From: JBGTFE01 sp036403235
GTDB lineage: Bacteria > Acidobacteriota > Blastocatellia > Pyrinomonadales > Pyrinomonadaceae
Direction of reading: 5' to 3'
Assembly: GCA_036403235.1 (NCBI GenBank)
Contig: DASWRI010000071.1
Span: 1 to 64,000 of the forward strand
Length of the DNA: 64,000 nt
Positions 10,958 through 19,803 of the stretch are shown piece after piece. The notes below the pieces were generated by a model that was not told where the DNA came from, did no database searches, and worked only from the letters and a program-made list of their open reading frames with translations. The stretch's first letter is position 1, and the number at the start of each line of letters is the position of its first letter. A program made the translations under genes and the position numbers.

Positions 10958-13900
10958 CTACGGAACAAAAGCATTTTCGGCCGGAACGTCGCTTCCGACG
11001 CCGAATTGCTGAGCGGTAAAGCCCGCCGTCGTCTTCTGTTGATACCAGGTTCCCGTGCTCGGACGGAAAACAGCGATATCGGCTCGTCCGTCGCCGTCAT
11101 AATCAGCCGGAACGGGTTTATCTTCGGCAGTTCCGAACTGGAAGATGGTAAACGAACCGTTCGAGCTGTTGATAATGTACCAGACACCGGTCGATGGGCG
11201 ATAAACGGCAAAGTCTGTCTTTCCGTCACCGTCGAAATCCGCCGGCGCAGGAATGTCCGTCGAAATTCCCCACTGAACGGCTTTTTGTGAATTATCGACG
11301 CTCGACAGATACCACCAGTTTCCGTTTGACGGGCGGAAGATTGCCAAATCGGATTTACCGTCGCCGTCAAAGTCTCCCGTCACCGGTTTGTCTCCCGCAA
11401 GCCCGAAAACGATATTCGAAGTCGTTCCGGTCGAGCCGAATCGATACCAGACGTTATTCGAAGGCCTGAAAACGACGTAATCGGCTTTTCCGTCGCCGTC
11501 AAAATCCGCCGGTCGCGGAATATCACCGGCCGCGCCCCAGTGAACTGATTTTTGGATGCCGTCCGTGGAAGACAGATACCACCAGTCGCCCGACGATGCG
11601 CGATAAATGGCGATGTCGGTTTTGCCGTCGCCGTCGTAATCGGCCGGTGCGACCGTATCGTTGGCGATGCCGAAAGTCTGTTCCGAAACGGTCGAGTTGC
11701 CGCTTAAAAATTCATACCAGCGATTGGTCGAGGGCCGGAAGACCGATATATCCGCTCGTCCGTCGCCGTCGAAGTCGAATAAAGTGCGCAGAGGCGCCGT
11801 GATATTTAACAAACGCGCGACGGTTACTTTCGAAACATTGCTGATTTCGGTAAATTCTCCGCCGACCAGAATTTTGTTATCGGCCTGCAGGCTGATATCC
11901 AAAACGGTCAAAGTCGCGCTGGCGCTAAACGTCAAATCGAGCGAGCCGTTTGAGTTGAGCCTTGTAATTCGGCTTCGGGCAAAACCGCCGACCTGCGAAA
12001 ACGCGCCGCCGATTAATATTTTACCGCTCGGCTCGACTTTGACGGCGTTAATATTGGCGTCAACCGTCTGGACAAACCCGGTGTCGAGGCTTCCGTCGGA
12101 ATTTAATCGTCCGATGCGGACGTGATTGTTGCTGCCGTTTAATGCGGTAAATATACCGCCGATGACGACTTTTCCGTCCGCCTGCAAATCAAAATCGTAA
12201 ACGCTGTTGTTCGCGCCGCCCGGAGGGTTGAACGAAGTATCGAGCGAGCCGTCCGTATTCAGACGCGCGATTCGGCCGCGAATGGTCGTTCCAAGCTGCG
12301 TGAAATTTCCGCCGATGAGAATTTTTCCGTCCGGCTGCTGGAGAACTTTATAAACTTCCGCGTCCATCGCCGGCGGATTAAAGGTCGTATCGGTCGAGCC
12401 GTTTGCATTGAGCCGCACGACCTTTCGCCCGCCGATCTGCTGGTCGTTGTTAAAGGTGATGAGACCGCCGACTAAAATCTGATTGTTCGGCAAAACCTGA
12501 ATGTCGTAAACTATCGAAGAAGCGTGCAGGTTCGTCACAAAAGTCGTGTCCTGCGAGCCGTCAGAATTCAATCTTTTCAAAACTATTCCCTGACCCGCGC
12601 CGACTATCACTTTTCCGTCAGGCTGCGGCGCAACAGCGTAAATAGTTTGATTTATCAAACTATTAAAATACGGAACGAATCCGGTATCGAGCGTTCCGTC
12701 GGCGTTGAACCGCGCCAGAGAATTACGCGCGACGCCGTTGGCCAGCGGAAACTCGCCGGAAACGAGAATTTTGCCGTCCGCCTGCTGAACTATTTTTCGG
12801 ACGCGCGACTGTCTGCCGACTTTGACGACAAAGCTCGAATCGCCCGAACCGTCCGCATTAAATCGAAAGACGGGATCCAAAGTGTTTGTCGCGCTGACTA
12901 CTTCCCGGGCAACCAGAATTTGCCCGTTGCTCATAATATCGACATCTCTGTAAATGAGGCCGGAGTTTCCCGGCGCGAACGATGTGTCGAGCGTTCCGTC
13001 GGCATTCAATTTTGCCAGACTCGGGCGATTGACGCCGTTAAACTGGGTGAAGCTTCCGACGATAAAGATTTTACCGTCCGGAGCAATCGCAACATCAAAA
13101 ATCGTGCCGTTTGCGCCGATATTGTTTGTGTTGAAAGTCAAATCGACCGAGCCGTCGTTGTTCAGACGCGCGAGGCTTCCGGCCGAAAAACCGTTGATGG
13201 ATGAAAAATTGCCGCCGATGAGAATTTTCCCGTCAGATTGAACCACCAGCCGGTCGATGAATGAGCCGAACTGCCCGCCGGACGGGACATTCGGAAATGT
13301 CGCGTCGATTGCTCCGTCCGGGTTATGGCGCTCGACCGATACATCGCTAATCAGGATTTTTTCGTCAGGCTGGACGACTGAATCTCTCACCTGGCCGCCG
13401 CTGGTTTGATATTGAAAACCCGGAATGGAATTTCCGTTCGCGTCGAGTTTTATCACATTACTGCTGCCGCTGCCGGTCAGCGTTCCGGACGCGACGATTG
13501 AATCGTTCGGACGGACGTTTATTCTCGTAACTTCCGGCAGATTGTTCTGATTAGGATTGACAAAAAAATTATTAAAAGACGTGTCCAAAGAGCCGTTTGA
13601 ATTGAGTCTGATTAGAGAAACGTAAGCCGAGCCGAGCACGCCGAACTTTCCGCCGACCAGAATTTTTCCGTTCGATTGAAGCGAAATCGTTCTGACCGTT
13701 CCGCCCAAAGTCGGGTTCGCTGAATTGTCGAACAAATCCGGCGGGTCAAACGACGTATCGACCGAGCCGTCCGCATTGAGGCGCGCCAGACCGTGTCTCG
13801 CGATGCCCTGGACGACGGTAAAGTTACCGCCGATGAGAATTTTGCCGTCGGGCTGAGCGACAACTGTGTTTACGCGGTTCACGCCCTGGTATTGATAATT

Positions 13901-14020
13901 TTCAGTGGATGCGTTAAAGGTCGGGTCGACATCGCCCGACGCGGCCAAAACCGAGAAAGCTGAAAACAGCAATAAAACGGCAATCTGCGCGATAAATGAA
14001 AGTTTTCCAGTCGAATTCAT
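10958..14020 (-). CDS. Giant secreted delta-60 / FG-GAP repeat protein, copy 1
   Basis: A protein of 1020 residues with a signal peptide (LSFIAQIAVLLLFSAFSVLAA). From about residue 30 to 720 it is a series of roughly 50-residue delta-60 beta-propeller repeats with the core 'VVQPDGKILIGGNFT' and 'RLNADGSLDTSF'. From about 735 on there are six FG-GAP/VCBS-like repeats, each starting D-[FY]-DGDG-[KR]-x-D (calcium-loop type) and ending RPS..WY. The final residues 'AENAFVP' match the paralogue at 14219-17239. Likely a cell-surface or secreted structural or adhesion protein; the ligand is unknown. The ATG has GGGAG about 8 bases upstream. Confidence 0.85.
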   Translation of the reverse strand: MNSTGKLSFIAQIAVLLLFSAFSVLAASGDVDPTFNASTENYQYQGVNRVNTVVAQPDGKILIGGNFTVVQGIARHGLARLNADGSVDTSFDPPDLFDNSANPTLGGTVRTISLQSNGKILVGGKFGVLGSAYVSLIRLNSNGSLDTSFNNFFVNPNQNNLPEVTRINVRPNDSIVASGTLTGSGSSNVIKLDANGNSIPGFQYQTSGGQVRDSVVQPDEKILISDVSVERHNPDGAIDATFPNVPSGGQFGSFIDRLVVQSDGKILIGGNFSSINGFSAGSLARLNNDGSVDLTFNTNNIGANGTIFDVAIAPDGKIFIVGSFTQFNGVNRPSLAKLNADGTLDTSFAPGNSGLIYRDVDIMSNGQILVAREVVSATNTLDPVFRFNADGSGDSSFVVKVGRQSRVRKIVQQADGKILVSGEFPLANGVARNSLARFNADGTLDTGFVPYFNSLINQTIYAVAPQPDGKVIVGAGQGIVLKRLNSDGSQDTTFVTNLHASSIVYDIQVLPNNQILVGGLITFNNDQQIGGRKVVRLNANGSTDTTFNPPAMDAEVYKVLQQPDGKILIGGNFTQLGTTIRGRIARLNTDGSLDTSFNPPGGANNSVYDFDLQADGKVVIGGIFTALNGSNNHVRIGRLNSDGSLDTGFVQTVDANINAVKVEPSGKILIGGAFSQVGGFARSRITRLNSNGSLDLTFSASATLTVLDISLQADNKILVGGEFTEISNVSKVTVARLLNITAPLRTLFDFDGDGRADISVFRPSTNRWYEFLSGNSTVSEQTFGIANDTVAPADYDGDGKTDIAIYRASSGDWWYLSSTDGIQKSVHWGAAGDIPRPADFDGDGKADYVVFRPSNNVWYRFGSTGTTSNIVFGLAGDKPVTGDFDGDGKSDLAIFRPSNGNWWYLSSVDNSQKAVQWGISTDIPAPADFDGDGKTDFAVYRPSTGVWYIINSSNGSFTIFQFGTAEDKPVPADYDGDGRADIAVFRPSTGTWYQQKTTAGFTAQQFGVGSDVPAENAFVP

Positions 14021-14154
14021 TTTTTTCTCCCTATTTCCCCTAAAATAGTTCCGGTTTGTCCAGAGTTTGAATAATTAATGATTAAAATTCACACGGTTTT
14101 TATGAAGCATTATATTCCTAAATATTGATAATGTAAATGTTTTCGCGTTTTAGA

Positions 14155-14198
14155 AAAAAAAGCGATTCGACTAAATTTCAAGTCGAATCGCTTTTAGT
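14155..14198. terminator. Bidirectional terminator between the two repeat-protein genes
   Basis: A 15-bp perfect stem (14158-14172 with 14181-14195) around AGCGATTCGACT, with an 8-base loop, an A-run before and a T-run after. It lies about 20 bases past the stop of the downstream-numbered paralogue and shows that the two paralogues have separate transcripts. Confidence 0.85.
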
Positions 14199-14218
14199 TA
14201 CGGATAATTTAAAAGTTT

Positions 14219-17200
14219 TTAAGGAACAAAGGCATTTTCGGTCGGAGTATCGGTCGAGACACCGAACTGCAGAGCCGTAAATCCTTCACTCGATTTCATC
14301 AGATACCAAATTCCGCTCGAAGGACGGAAAACGGCAATGTCGGCGCGCCCGTCGCCGTCGTAATCGGCCGGAATGGGTTTATCTTCAGAGATTCCGAAAT
14401 TCAAAATCGTCGACGTTAAAGTTCCGCTGTTGTAGATATACCATGTTCCCGTTGACGGGCGATAAACGGCAAAGTCGGTTTTTCCGTCCGCGTCGTAATC
14501 GGCCGGCGCGGGAATGTCGGTCGATATTCCCCAGTGAGTCGCGCGCTGCACGTTATCGACGCTCGACTGCCACCACCAATCGCCGGTCGATGGCCTGAAA
14601 ATTGCTTTGTCAGCTTTGCCGTCGCCGTCGAAATCTCCCGTTACAGGCTTGTCGCCCGCAAGACCAAAATTTTGAATAGATGCGCCCGAACTCGAACCGT
14701 AGCGATGCCAGAACGAATCGGAAGGCCGGAAAAATATATAATCCGCTTTGCCGTCGCCATCGAAATCAGACGGTCGTGGAACGTCGCCCGATTGTCCCCA
14801 ATGCGCGAATACCTGCGCCGAATTTACCGATGACAGATACCACCAATCACCCGATGAAGGACGGAAAATAGCAAAGTCCGTTTTTCCGTCGCCGTCGTAG
14901 TCGGCCGGAACAGGAACGTCACCCGCAATCGCAAACACTTGCTGCGTCACCGCGCCGTCCGAACTGCGCAGAACATACCATTTATTTTCCGACGGACGGA
15001 ATACCGAGATATCCGCCCGGCCGTCGCCGTCGTAATCAAACTGCGTTCGCAGTACCGACGGCGGATTCAAAAGTCTGACTAAACCGATTTTGGAAATATT
15101 GTTTATTTTCGTGAAATCGCCGCCCAAAAGAATTTTATTGTCAGCCTGAAGCTTTATTTTCCGAACGATGCCGTCGGCGCCCGGAACGGCGTTCAAAGTC
15201 GTGTCGAGCGAGCCGTTCGAATTCAAACGCGCGTAATTGTTCCGGGCTATTCCGTTGACCGAAGTCAGCGGGCCGCCAATTAATATTTTACCGTCGGGCT
15301 GGATTTTTACGGTATATAAACCGGCAAAAAGCAGCGGGTTGGAAGATACGCCGATAACCGAGCTGAAAGACGCGTCCAAACTTCCGTCCGAATTGAGCCG
15401 CGCGATATATTGCTTGGTCGGGTTGTTGTTCATAAAGGTAAAGCGACCGACCGCGATGACCTTTCCGTCCGGCTGCAAATCGACTCCGAGAACCGGAGCA
15501 TTGGCGCCAATCTGCGTATTGAATGACGTATCCAGCGAGCCGTCGGCGTTCAGACGCGCGATATAGTTGCGCGGCGTCGAGGCGATTTGCGTGAAATCGC
15601 CGCCGATGATGATTTTTCCGTCCGGCTGAATAACCGCGCTGAAAATCGTGCCGTTTATCGTGGGCGGATTAAACGCCGGGTCGTCCGCCCCGTTCAGCAG
15701 CATCTTGTAATATCCGTTGACCAGAATCTTGTCGTCCGGATAAACCTTTATATCGTTAACTGCAAAAGATGTGGAATTTACCGGACTCATCGGAGTAAAG
15801 CTCGTATCTCTCGTTCCATTCGGATTAAGGCGATACAATCCGGTTAATCCGACTAAAATTTTTCCGTCCGACTGCAGACCGAGAGCAGTGCTTACAAAAA
15901 TATTGCCGACAAAAGGCGACGTAAAACTGGTGTCGAGGCTTCCGTCAAGATTCAAACGCGCAATATTGTTCCGCGTTACGCCGAGTACGGTGTTGAAACC
16001 TCCGGCAATAATTAGTTTTCCGTCGGGCTGTTGAATTACGTCTCTGACGCCGCCGATGGTGCCGAGTCGCGGCTGGTTGAGAGACAAATCGTAGCTGCCG
16101 TCCGGGTTGATTCGGTTAATATTCTGATAGCCGCCGATAAAGATTTGCCCGCTGGAGAGCGGAGTGATGGTTCTGACTTCATACGACGGCGCGGTCGTCG
16201 TAAATGACGCGTCGAGCGAGCCGTCGGCGTTGAGTCTGGCGATTTTGTTTCGCGGAACTCCGTTATAATTTGCAAAATTTCCGGCGATTAAAATCTTTCC
16301 GCTGGCGTCGAACGCCATATCGTTGACGATGCCGTCGGCGCCGAGATTGTTTGAATTAAAGTTTGTGTCGAAAGAGCCGTCGCTGTTTACCTGCGAGACT
16401 CTCCATTGCTGAAAACCGTTGACGGTCGTAAAATTGCCGCCGATGATGATTTTCCCGTCGGCCCTCACCAGAATTTTTTCGATTCCGCCGCTCGCCACCG
16501 TCGGAAACGTGTTGTCGACCGAGCCGTTGACGTTGACGCGAAACATATTCAAATCGGATACGAGAATTTTTCCGTCGGGCTGAACCGCCAGGTCGCGCAG
16601 CGTTCCGCCGAAATTGACAAAATGAAAACTTGTATCGACTGCGCCGGTCGCGCCGTCCAGACGTATTACCTGCTGAGACGAATAGTTTTCACCGCTATAA
16701 CTAAAATTACCGCCGACGATGATAGCGCCGTTTGCTTGAATTTCGATGTCGGTAACCAGATTGCCTTGACTGTTCAGCGTGCTGAAATGACTCGAATGGT
16801 CAAAAAATGTCGTGTCGAGCGAGCCGTCCGGATTGAGGCGGACAATATTTTTATAAGTGGAATTGACCACCGTAAACTGTCCGCCGACTAAAATTTTCCC
16901 GTCCGCCTGCAATTTCACCGCATAAACGGTTCCGCCGAAAGAATTCTGAACGGTGTCCTGAAAATCGGGCGCGCGAAACGTCGGGTCGAGCGTACCGTCG
17001 GCGTTCAAACGGACGATTCCCTGTCTGGCCGTTTCATTGGCGACGGCAAACGCGCCGCCGACAATTATTTTTCCGTCCGGCTGGACGACGGCGTCGTTCA
17101 TAAAACCGGCGCAGCAGGCGTAGGCCGCCGTGTGAAAGCCCGGGTCAACGTCGCCGGGCGCGGCTTCTATGGCCGAAACAAAAATCAGAATAATTAAAAT

Positions 17201-17239
17201 AAAATGCGCCGCTTTTACAAAAGTTTTTGCAGTAATCAT
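14219..17239 (-). CDS. Giant secreted delta-60 / FG-GAP repeat protein, copy 2
   Basis: A protein of 1006 residues with the same architecture as the neighbouring copy. A signal peptide (FILIILIFVSAIEAA) and 'PGDVDPGFHTAAYACC' are followed by delta-60 repeats to about residue 705. Six FG-GAP-like repeats with the DxDGDG calcium loop follow; the fifth reads DYDADG, a small change. The end is 'PTENAFVP'. The two copies share domain order and C-terminal sequence but have diverged in the propeller part, so the duplication is not recent. Separate ribosome binding site (GGGAGAG about 7 bases before the ATG) and separate terminator. Role inferred as surface or secreted binding. Confidence 0.85.
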   Translation of the reverse strand: MITAKTFVKAAHFILIILIFVSAIEAAPGDVDPGFHTAAYACCAGFMNDAVVQPDGKIIVGGAFAVANETARQGIVRLNADGTLDPTFRAPDFQDTVQNSFGGTVYAVKLQADGKILVGGQFTVVNSTYKNIVRLNPDGSLDTTFFDHSSHFSTLNSQGNLVTDIEIQANGAIIVGGNFSYSGENYSSQQVIRLDGATGAVDTSFHFVNFGGTLRDLAVQPDGKILVSDLNMFRVNVNGSVDNTFPTVASGGIEKILVRADGKIIIGGNFTTVNGFQQWRVSQVNSDGSFDTNFNSNNLGADGIVNDMAFDASGKILIAGNFANYNGVPRNKIARLNADGSLDASFTTTAPSYEVRTITPLSSGQIFIGGYQNINRINPDGSYDLSLNQPRLGTIGGVRDVIQQPDGKLIIAGGFNTVLGVTRNNIARLNLDGSLDTSFTSPFVGNIFVSTALGLQSDGKILVGLTGLYRLNPNGTRDTSFTPMSPVNSTSFAVNDIKVYPDDKILVNGYYKMLLNGADDPAFNPPTINGTIFSAVIQPDGKIIIGGDFTQIASTPRNYIARLNADGSLDTSFNTQIGANAPVLGVDLQPDGKVIAVGRFTFMNNNPTKQYIARLNSDGSLDASFSSVIGVSSNPLLFAGLYTVKIQPDGKILIGGPLTSVNGIARNNYARLNSNGSLDTTLNAVPGADGIVRKIKLQADNKILLGGDFTKINNISKIGLVRLLNPPSVLRTQFDYDGDGRADISVFRPSENKWYVLRSSDGAVTQQVFAIAGDVPVPADYDGDGKTDFAIFRPSSGDWWYLSSVNSAQVFAHWGQSGDVPRPSDFDGDGKADYIFFRPSDSFWHRYGSSSGASIQNFGLAGDKPVTGDFDGDGKADKAIFRPSTGDWWWQSSVDNVQRATHWGISTDIPAPADYDADGKTDFAVYRPSTGTWYIYNSGTLTSTILNFGISEDKPIPADYDGDGRADIAVFRPSSGIWYLMKSSEGFTALQFGVSTDTPTENAFVP

Positions 17240-17454
17240 CGTTCTCTCTCCCGGCTTTTTAAGAAAATTTCGGTTTTCTCAAATACCGAACAGTCAATAA
17301 TTTGGGAAATTTCAGGAATTAATACGATGAATTATAGCCTCGAATCGCAGTTGTGTAAATGATTTTTTGGATTATTCACTTCATTTACACCGGGCTTGCT
17401 ATCTTTTTATTTGTCCTATAAATTAAATTCTTACCAACAACTCTTTGTCTGTAG

Positions 17455-17581
17455 CCCGTTGTCAGTTGTCCGTCGCCGGTTGAATTTCGGCCATCAAAGC
17501 CGAGCAAATTTCGAGTTTAATTCGGCCGACGAACAATTCAAATAAACAAAACACAGCGGGCGACGGGCGACGGGCAGCGGA
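17455..17581. repeat. Word-built inverted repeat R1
   Basis: The right arm (17557-17581) is three near-copies of GGGCGAC. The left arm (17455-17479) is its imperfect complement (about 18 of 25 positions). A central spacer of about 77 bases separates them. It lies upstream of the EF-G-like gene in a divergent intergenic region of 375 bases in which no other gene is seen. Member of the set of ten such elements in this window. Confidence 0.5.
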
Positions 17582-17614
17582 CTAATTTTTATAAAAAAGG
17601 AGATTTTGCCGAAA

Positions 17615-19720
17615 ATGAAAGCATTCGAAACAGAAAACATTCGCAATCTGGCTGTCATTGGACACGGCGACGCGGGTAAAACGCAGCTCGTCTCATCTTT
17701 GCTCCACGTTGCGGGCACGACGCATCGCTGGGGAAAAGTCGACGAGGGAACGACCGTTACCGATTACGACGAGGACTCGATTGAGAGAAAAGTTTCGCTC
17801 AACAACAACTTTGCGCATCTCGAATACAAAGACACGAAAATAAATTTAATCGACACGCCCGGTTACGCCGCGTTCGTTTCGCACGCGCGCCCGGCCCTGC
17901 GCGTCGCCGACTGCGCGCTGGTCGTCGTCGACGGCGTCAACGGCATCGAAGTGCAGACGGAAAAAACCTGGTCTTACGCGAATGAATTTCTTCTGCCGCG
18001 TTTTATGGTCATCAATAAGATGGAAAAGGAACGCGCCGATTTCGGTCACGCGCTCGACACGGCGGCGCAGTCGTTTGCGCGCTCAATCGTGCCGTTTACG
18101 CTGCCGATTGGACAGGAAGCGGACTTTCGCGGCGTCGTCGACGTCGTGCATCAAAAAGCTTACGAATTCGACGAGAACGGAAAAGCGAAGGAAATTCCGA
18201 TTCCCGAAGAAGGAAAAGGCGTTTTTGAAGCGTCGCGCGAGCGTCTGATTGAAATCGTCGCCGAATCGGATGATGCGCTGATGGAAAAATACTTTGAAAA
18301 CGGCACTCTCGAAGAAGAAGACATCTACCCGAATCTCGCGAAAGCCATCGCGGGCAGCAAATTGTGTCCGGTTTACGCGGTTTCGTCGTTTAATCTCGTC
18401 GGTTTGCAGATTTTGCTCGACCACATCGTCGAATTTGCGCCGAACCCGGCGACGCACGAAGCCGAATACGGCTACGCCAACCCGGAAGGCGCGGGCGACC
18501 GACTGACGCGCAAATATTCAAACAGCGAACCGTTTTCCGCCTATGTTTTCAGGACGATTGCCGACCCGTTTGCGGGCAGAATCAACGTCATGAAGGTCAT
18601 TTCCGGCAAAGTTTCATCTGACGCGACCGTTTATAATTCGAGCCGCGACTCGATGGAGCGGCTCGGCGCGCTGCATTTGATTCAAGGCAAAACTCTGGAT
18701 AAAGTCGATTCGGCCCAGACGGGCGATATCATCGCCGTCGTCAAATTAAAAGAAACGCAGACCGGCGACTCGCTCTCCGATAAGGCAAACGCGATTTGTT
18801 ATCCGTCGATTCAATACCCGGAAGCGGCCATCGCCTTCGCCATCGAGCCGAAATCACGCGCCGACGAAGAAAAAATCAGCCAGGCGCTGCACAAAATTCT
18901 GGAAGAAGACCCTTCTCTGCATTTCGACCGCGACGCCCAGACGAAAGAATTTATCCTTTCCGGCTCGGGACAGCTTCATATCGAAACGGTAGTCGATAAA
19001 TTAAACAACCGATATCACGTCGAAGTCGCTCTGCATCCGCCGAAAGTTCCGTATAAGGAAACCATTACCGGAACGGTCGAAGTTCAGGGACGTCACAAGA
19101 AACAATCGGGCGGTCGCGGCCAGTTCGGCGACTGCAAATGTATCTTCGAACCGCTTGAACGCGGCGCTGGATTCGAATTTGTCGACAAAATCTTCGGCGG
19201 TTCGATTCCTCAGAACTTCCGTCCGGCGGTCGAAAAAGGAATTATCGAAGCCGCGCAGGGCGGAGCGGTCGCCGGTTATCCTTTGGTCGATTTTCGCGTT
19301 ACTTTAATCGACGGCAGCTATCATTCGGTCGACTCTGACGAGCACTCTTTCCGCGCCGCCGGGCGAAAAGCCTACCGCAACGCGATTGAAAAAGCGCGCC
19401 CGACGCTTTTAGAGCCGATTATGGACGTCGAAGTTTTCTGCCCGCAGGAAGTTTCCGGCGACATTATGGGCGATTTGAACTCCCGCCGCGGCCGGGTGCA
19501 GGGCATGGACATGCGCGGCAAACAACAGGTCATCAAAGCGCAGGTTCCCTTGTCGGAAATGCTCGATTACCAATCGAAATTAAACTCGATAACGCAGGCG
19601 CGCGGCAGCTACCACATGCAGTTTTCGCACTACGACCCGCTGCCCGTCAACCTCGCCGGAAAAGTAATCGACGAAGCCGTCGCCGCCGGACGCGTCCGCG
19701 CGCACGAAGACGATGAATAA
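17615..19720 (+). CDS. Elongation factor G paralogue (EF-G-like / FusA2 type)
   Basis: A protein of 701 residues with the full EF-G domain order (GTPase, domain II, III, IV, V). The G1 loop is 'GHGDAGKT' (16-23) rather than GHIDAGKTT. G3 is 'DTPGYAAF' (80-87) rather than DTPGHVDF. G4 is 'NKME' (134-137) instead of NKxD. These changes fit the second EF-G subfamily of many bacteria rather than the housekeeping fusA. It may act in translocation under special conditions or in another ribosome step. The ATG at 17615 is 12 bases from AAGGAG; an in-frame TTG at 17606 is too close to it. The gene stands alone, away from rpsL/rpsG/tuf. Confidence 0.85.
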   Translation: MKAFETENIRNLAVIGHGDAGKTQLVSSLLHVAGTTHRWGKVDEGTTVTDYDEDSIERKVSLNNNFAHLEYKDTKINLIDTPGYAAFVSHARPALRVADCALVVVDGVNGIEVQTEKTWSYANEFLLPRFMVINKMEKERADFGHALDTAAQSFARSIVPFTLPIGQEADFRGVVDVVHQKAYEFDENGKAKEIPIPEEGKGVFEASRERLIEIVAESDDALMEKYFENGTLEEEDIYPNLAKAIAGSKLCPVYAVSSFNLVGLQILLDHIVEFAPNPATHEAEYGYANPEGAGDRLTRKYSNSEPFSAYVFRTIADPFAGRINVMKVISGKVSSDATVYNSSRDSMERLGALHLIQGKTLDKVDSAQTGDIIAVVKLKETQTGDSLSDKANAICYPSIQYPEAAIAFAIEPKSRADEEKISQALHKILEEDPSLHFDRDAQTKEFILSGSGQLHIETVVDKLNNRYHVEVALHPPKVPYKETITGTVEVQGRHKKQSGGRGQFGDCKCIFEPLERGAGFEFVDKIFGGSIPQNFRPAVEKGIIEAAQGGAVAGYPLVDFRVTLIDGSYHSVDSDEHSFRAAGRKAYRNAIEKARPTLLEPIMDVEVFCPQEVSGDIMGDLNSRRGRVQGMDMRGKQQVIKAQVPLSEMLDYQSKLNSITQARGSYHMQFSHYDPLPVNLAGKVIDEAVAAGRVRAHEDDE

Positions 19721-19794
19721 CTGAAAACTGAAAACTGAAAACTGAAAATGGAAAATGATTTTATGCCGGATTGCACTTATCATTTTCCATTTTC
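19721..19794. repeat. Word-built inverted repeat R2 with ACTGAAAA tandem copies
   Basis: Starts directly after the EF-G stop with tandem CTGAAAA words. A 16-bp perfect inverted repeat, GAAAATGGAAAATGAT (19744-19759) with its complement (19779-19794), follows. It lies between convergent genes and could serve both as terminator, though no clean T-tract follows on the plus strand beyond 'atttattc'. Confidence 0.75.
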
Positions 19795-19803
19795 ATTTAT
19801 TCA

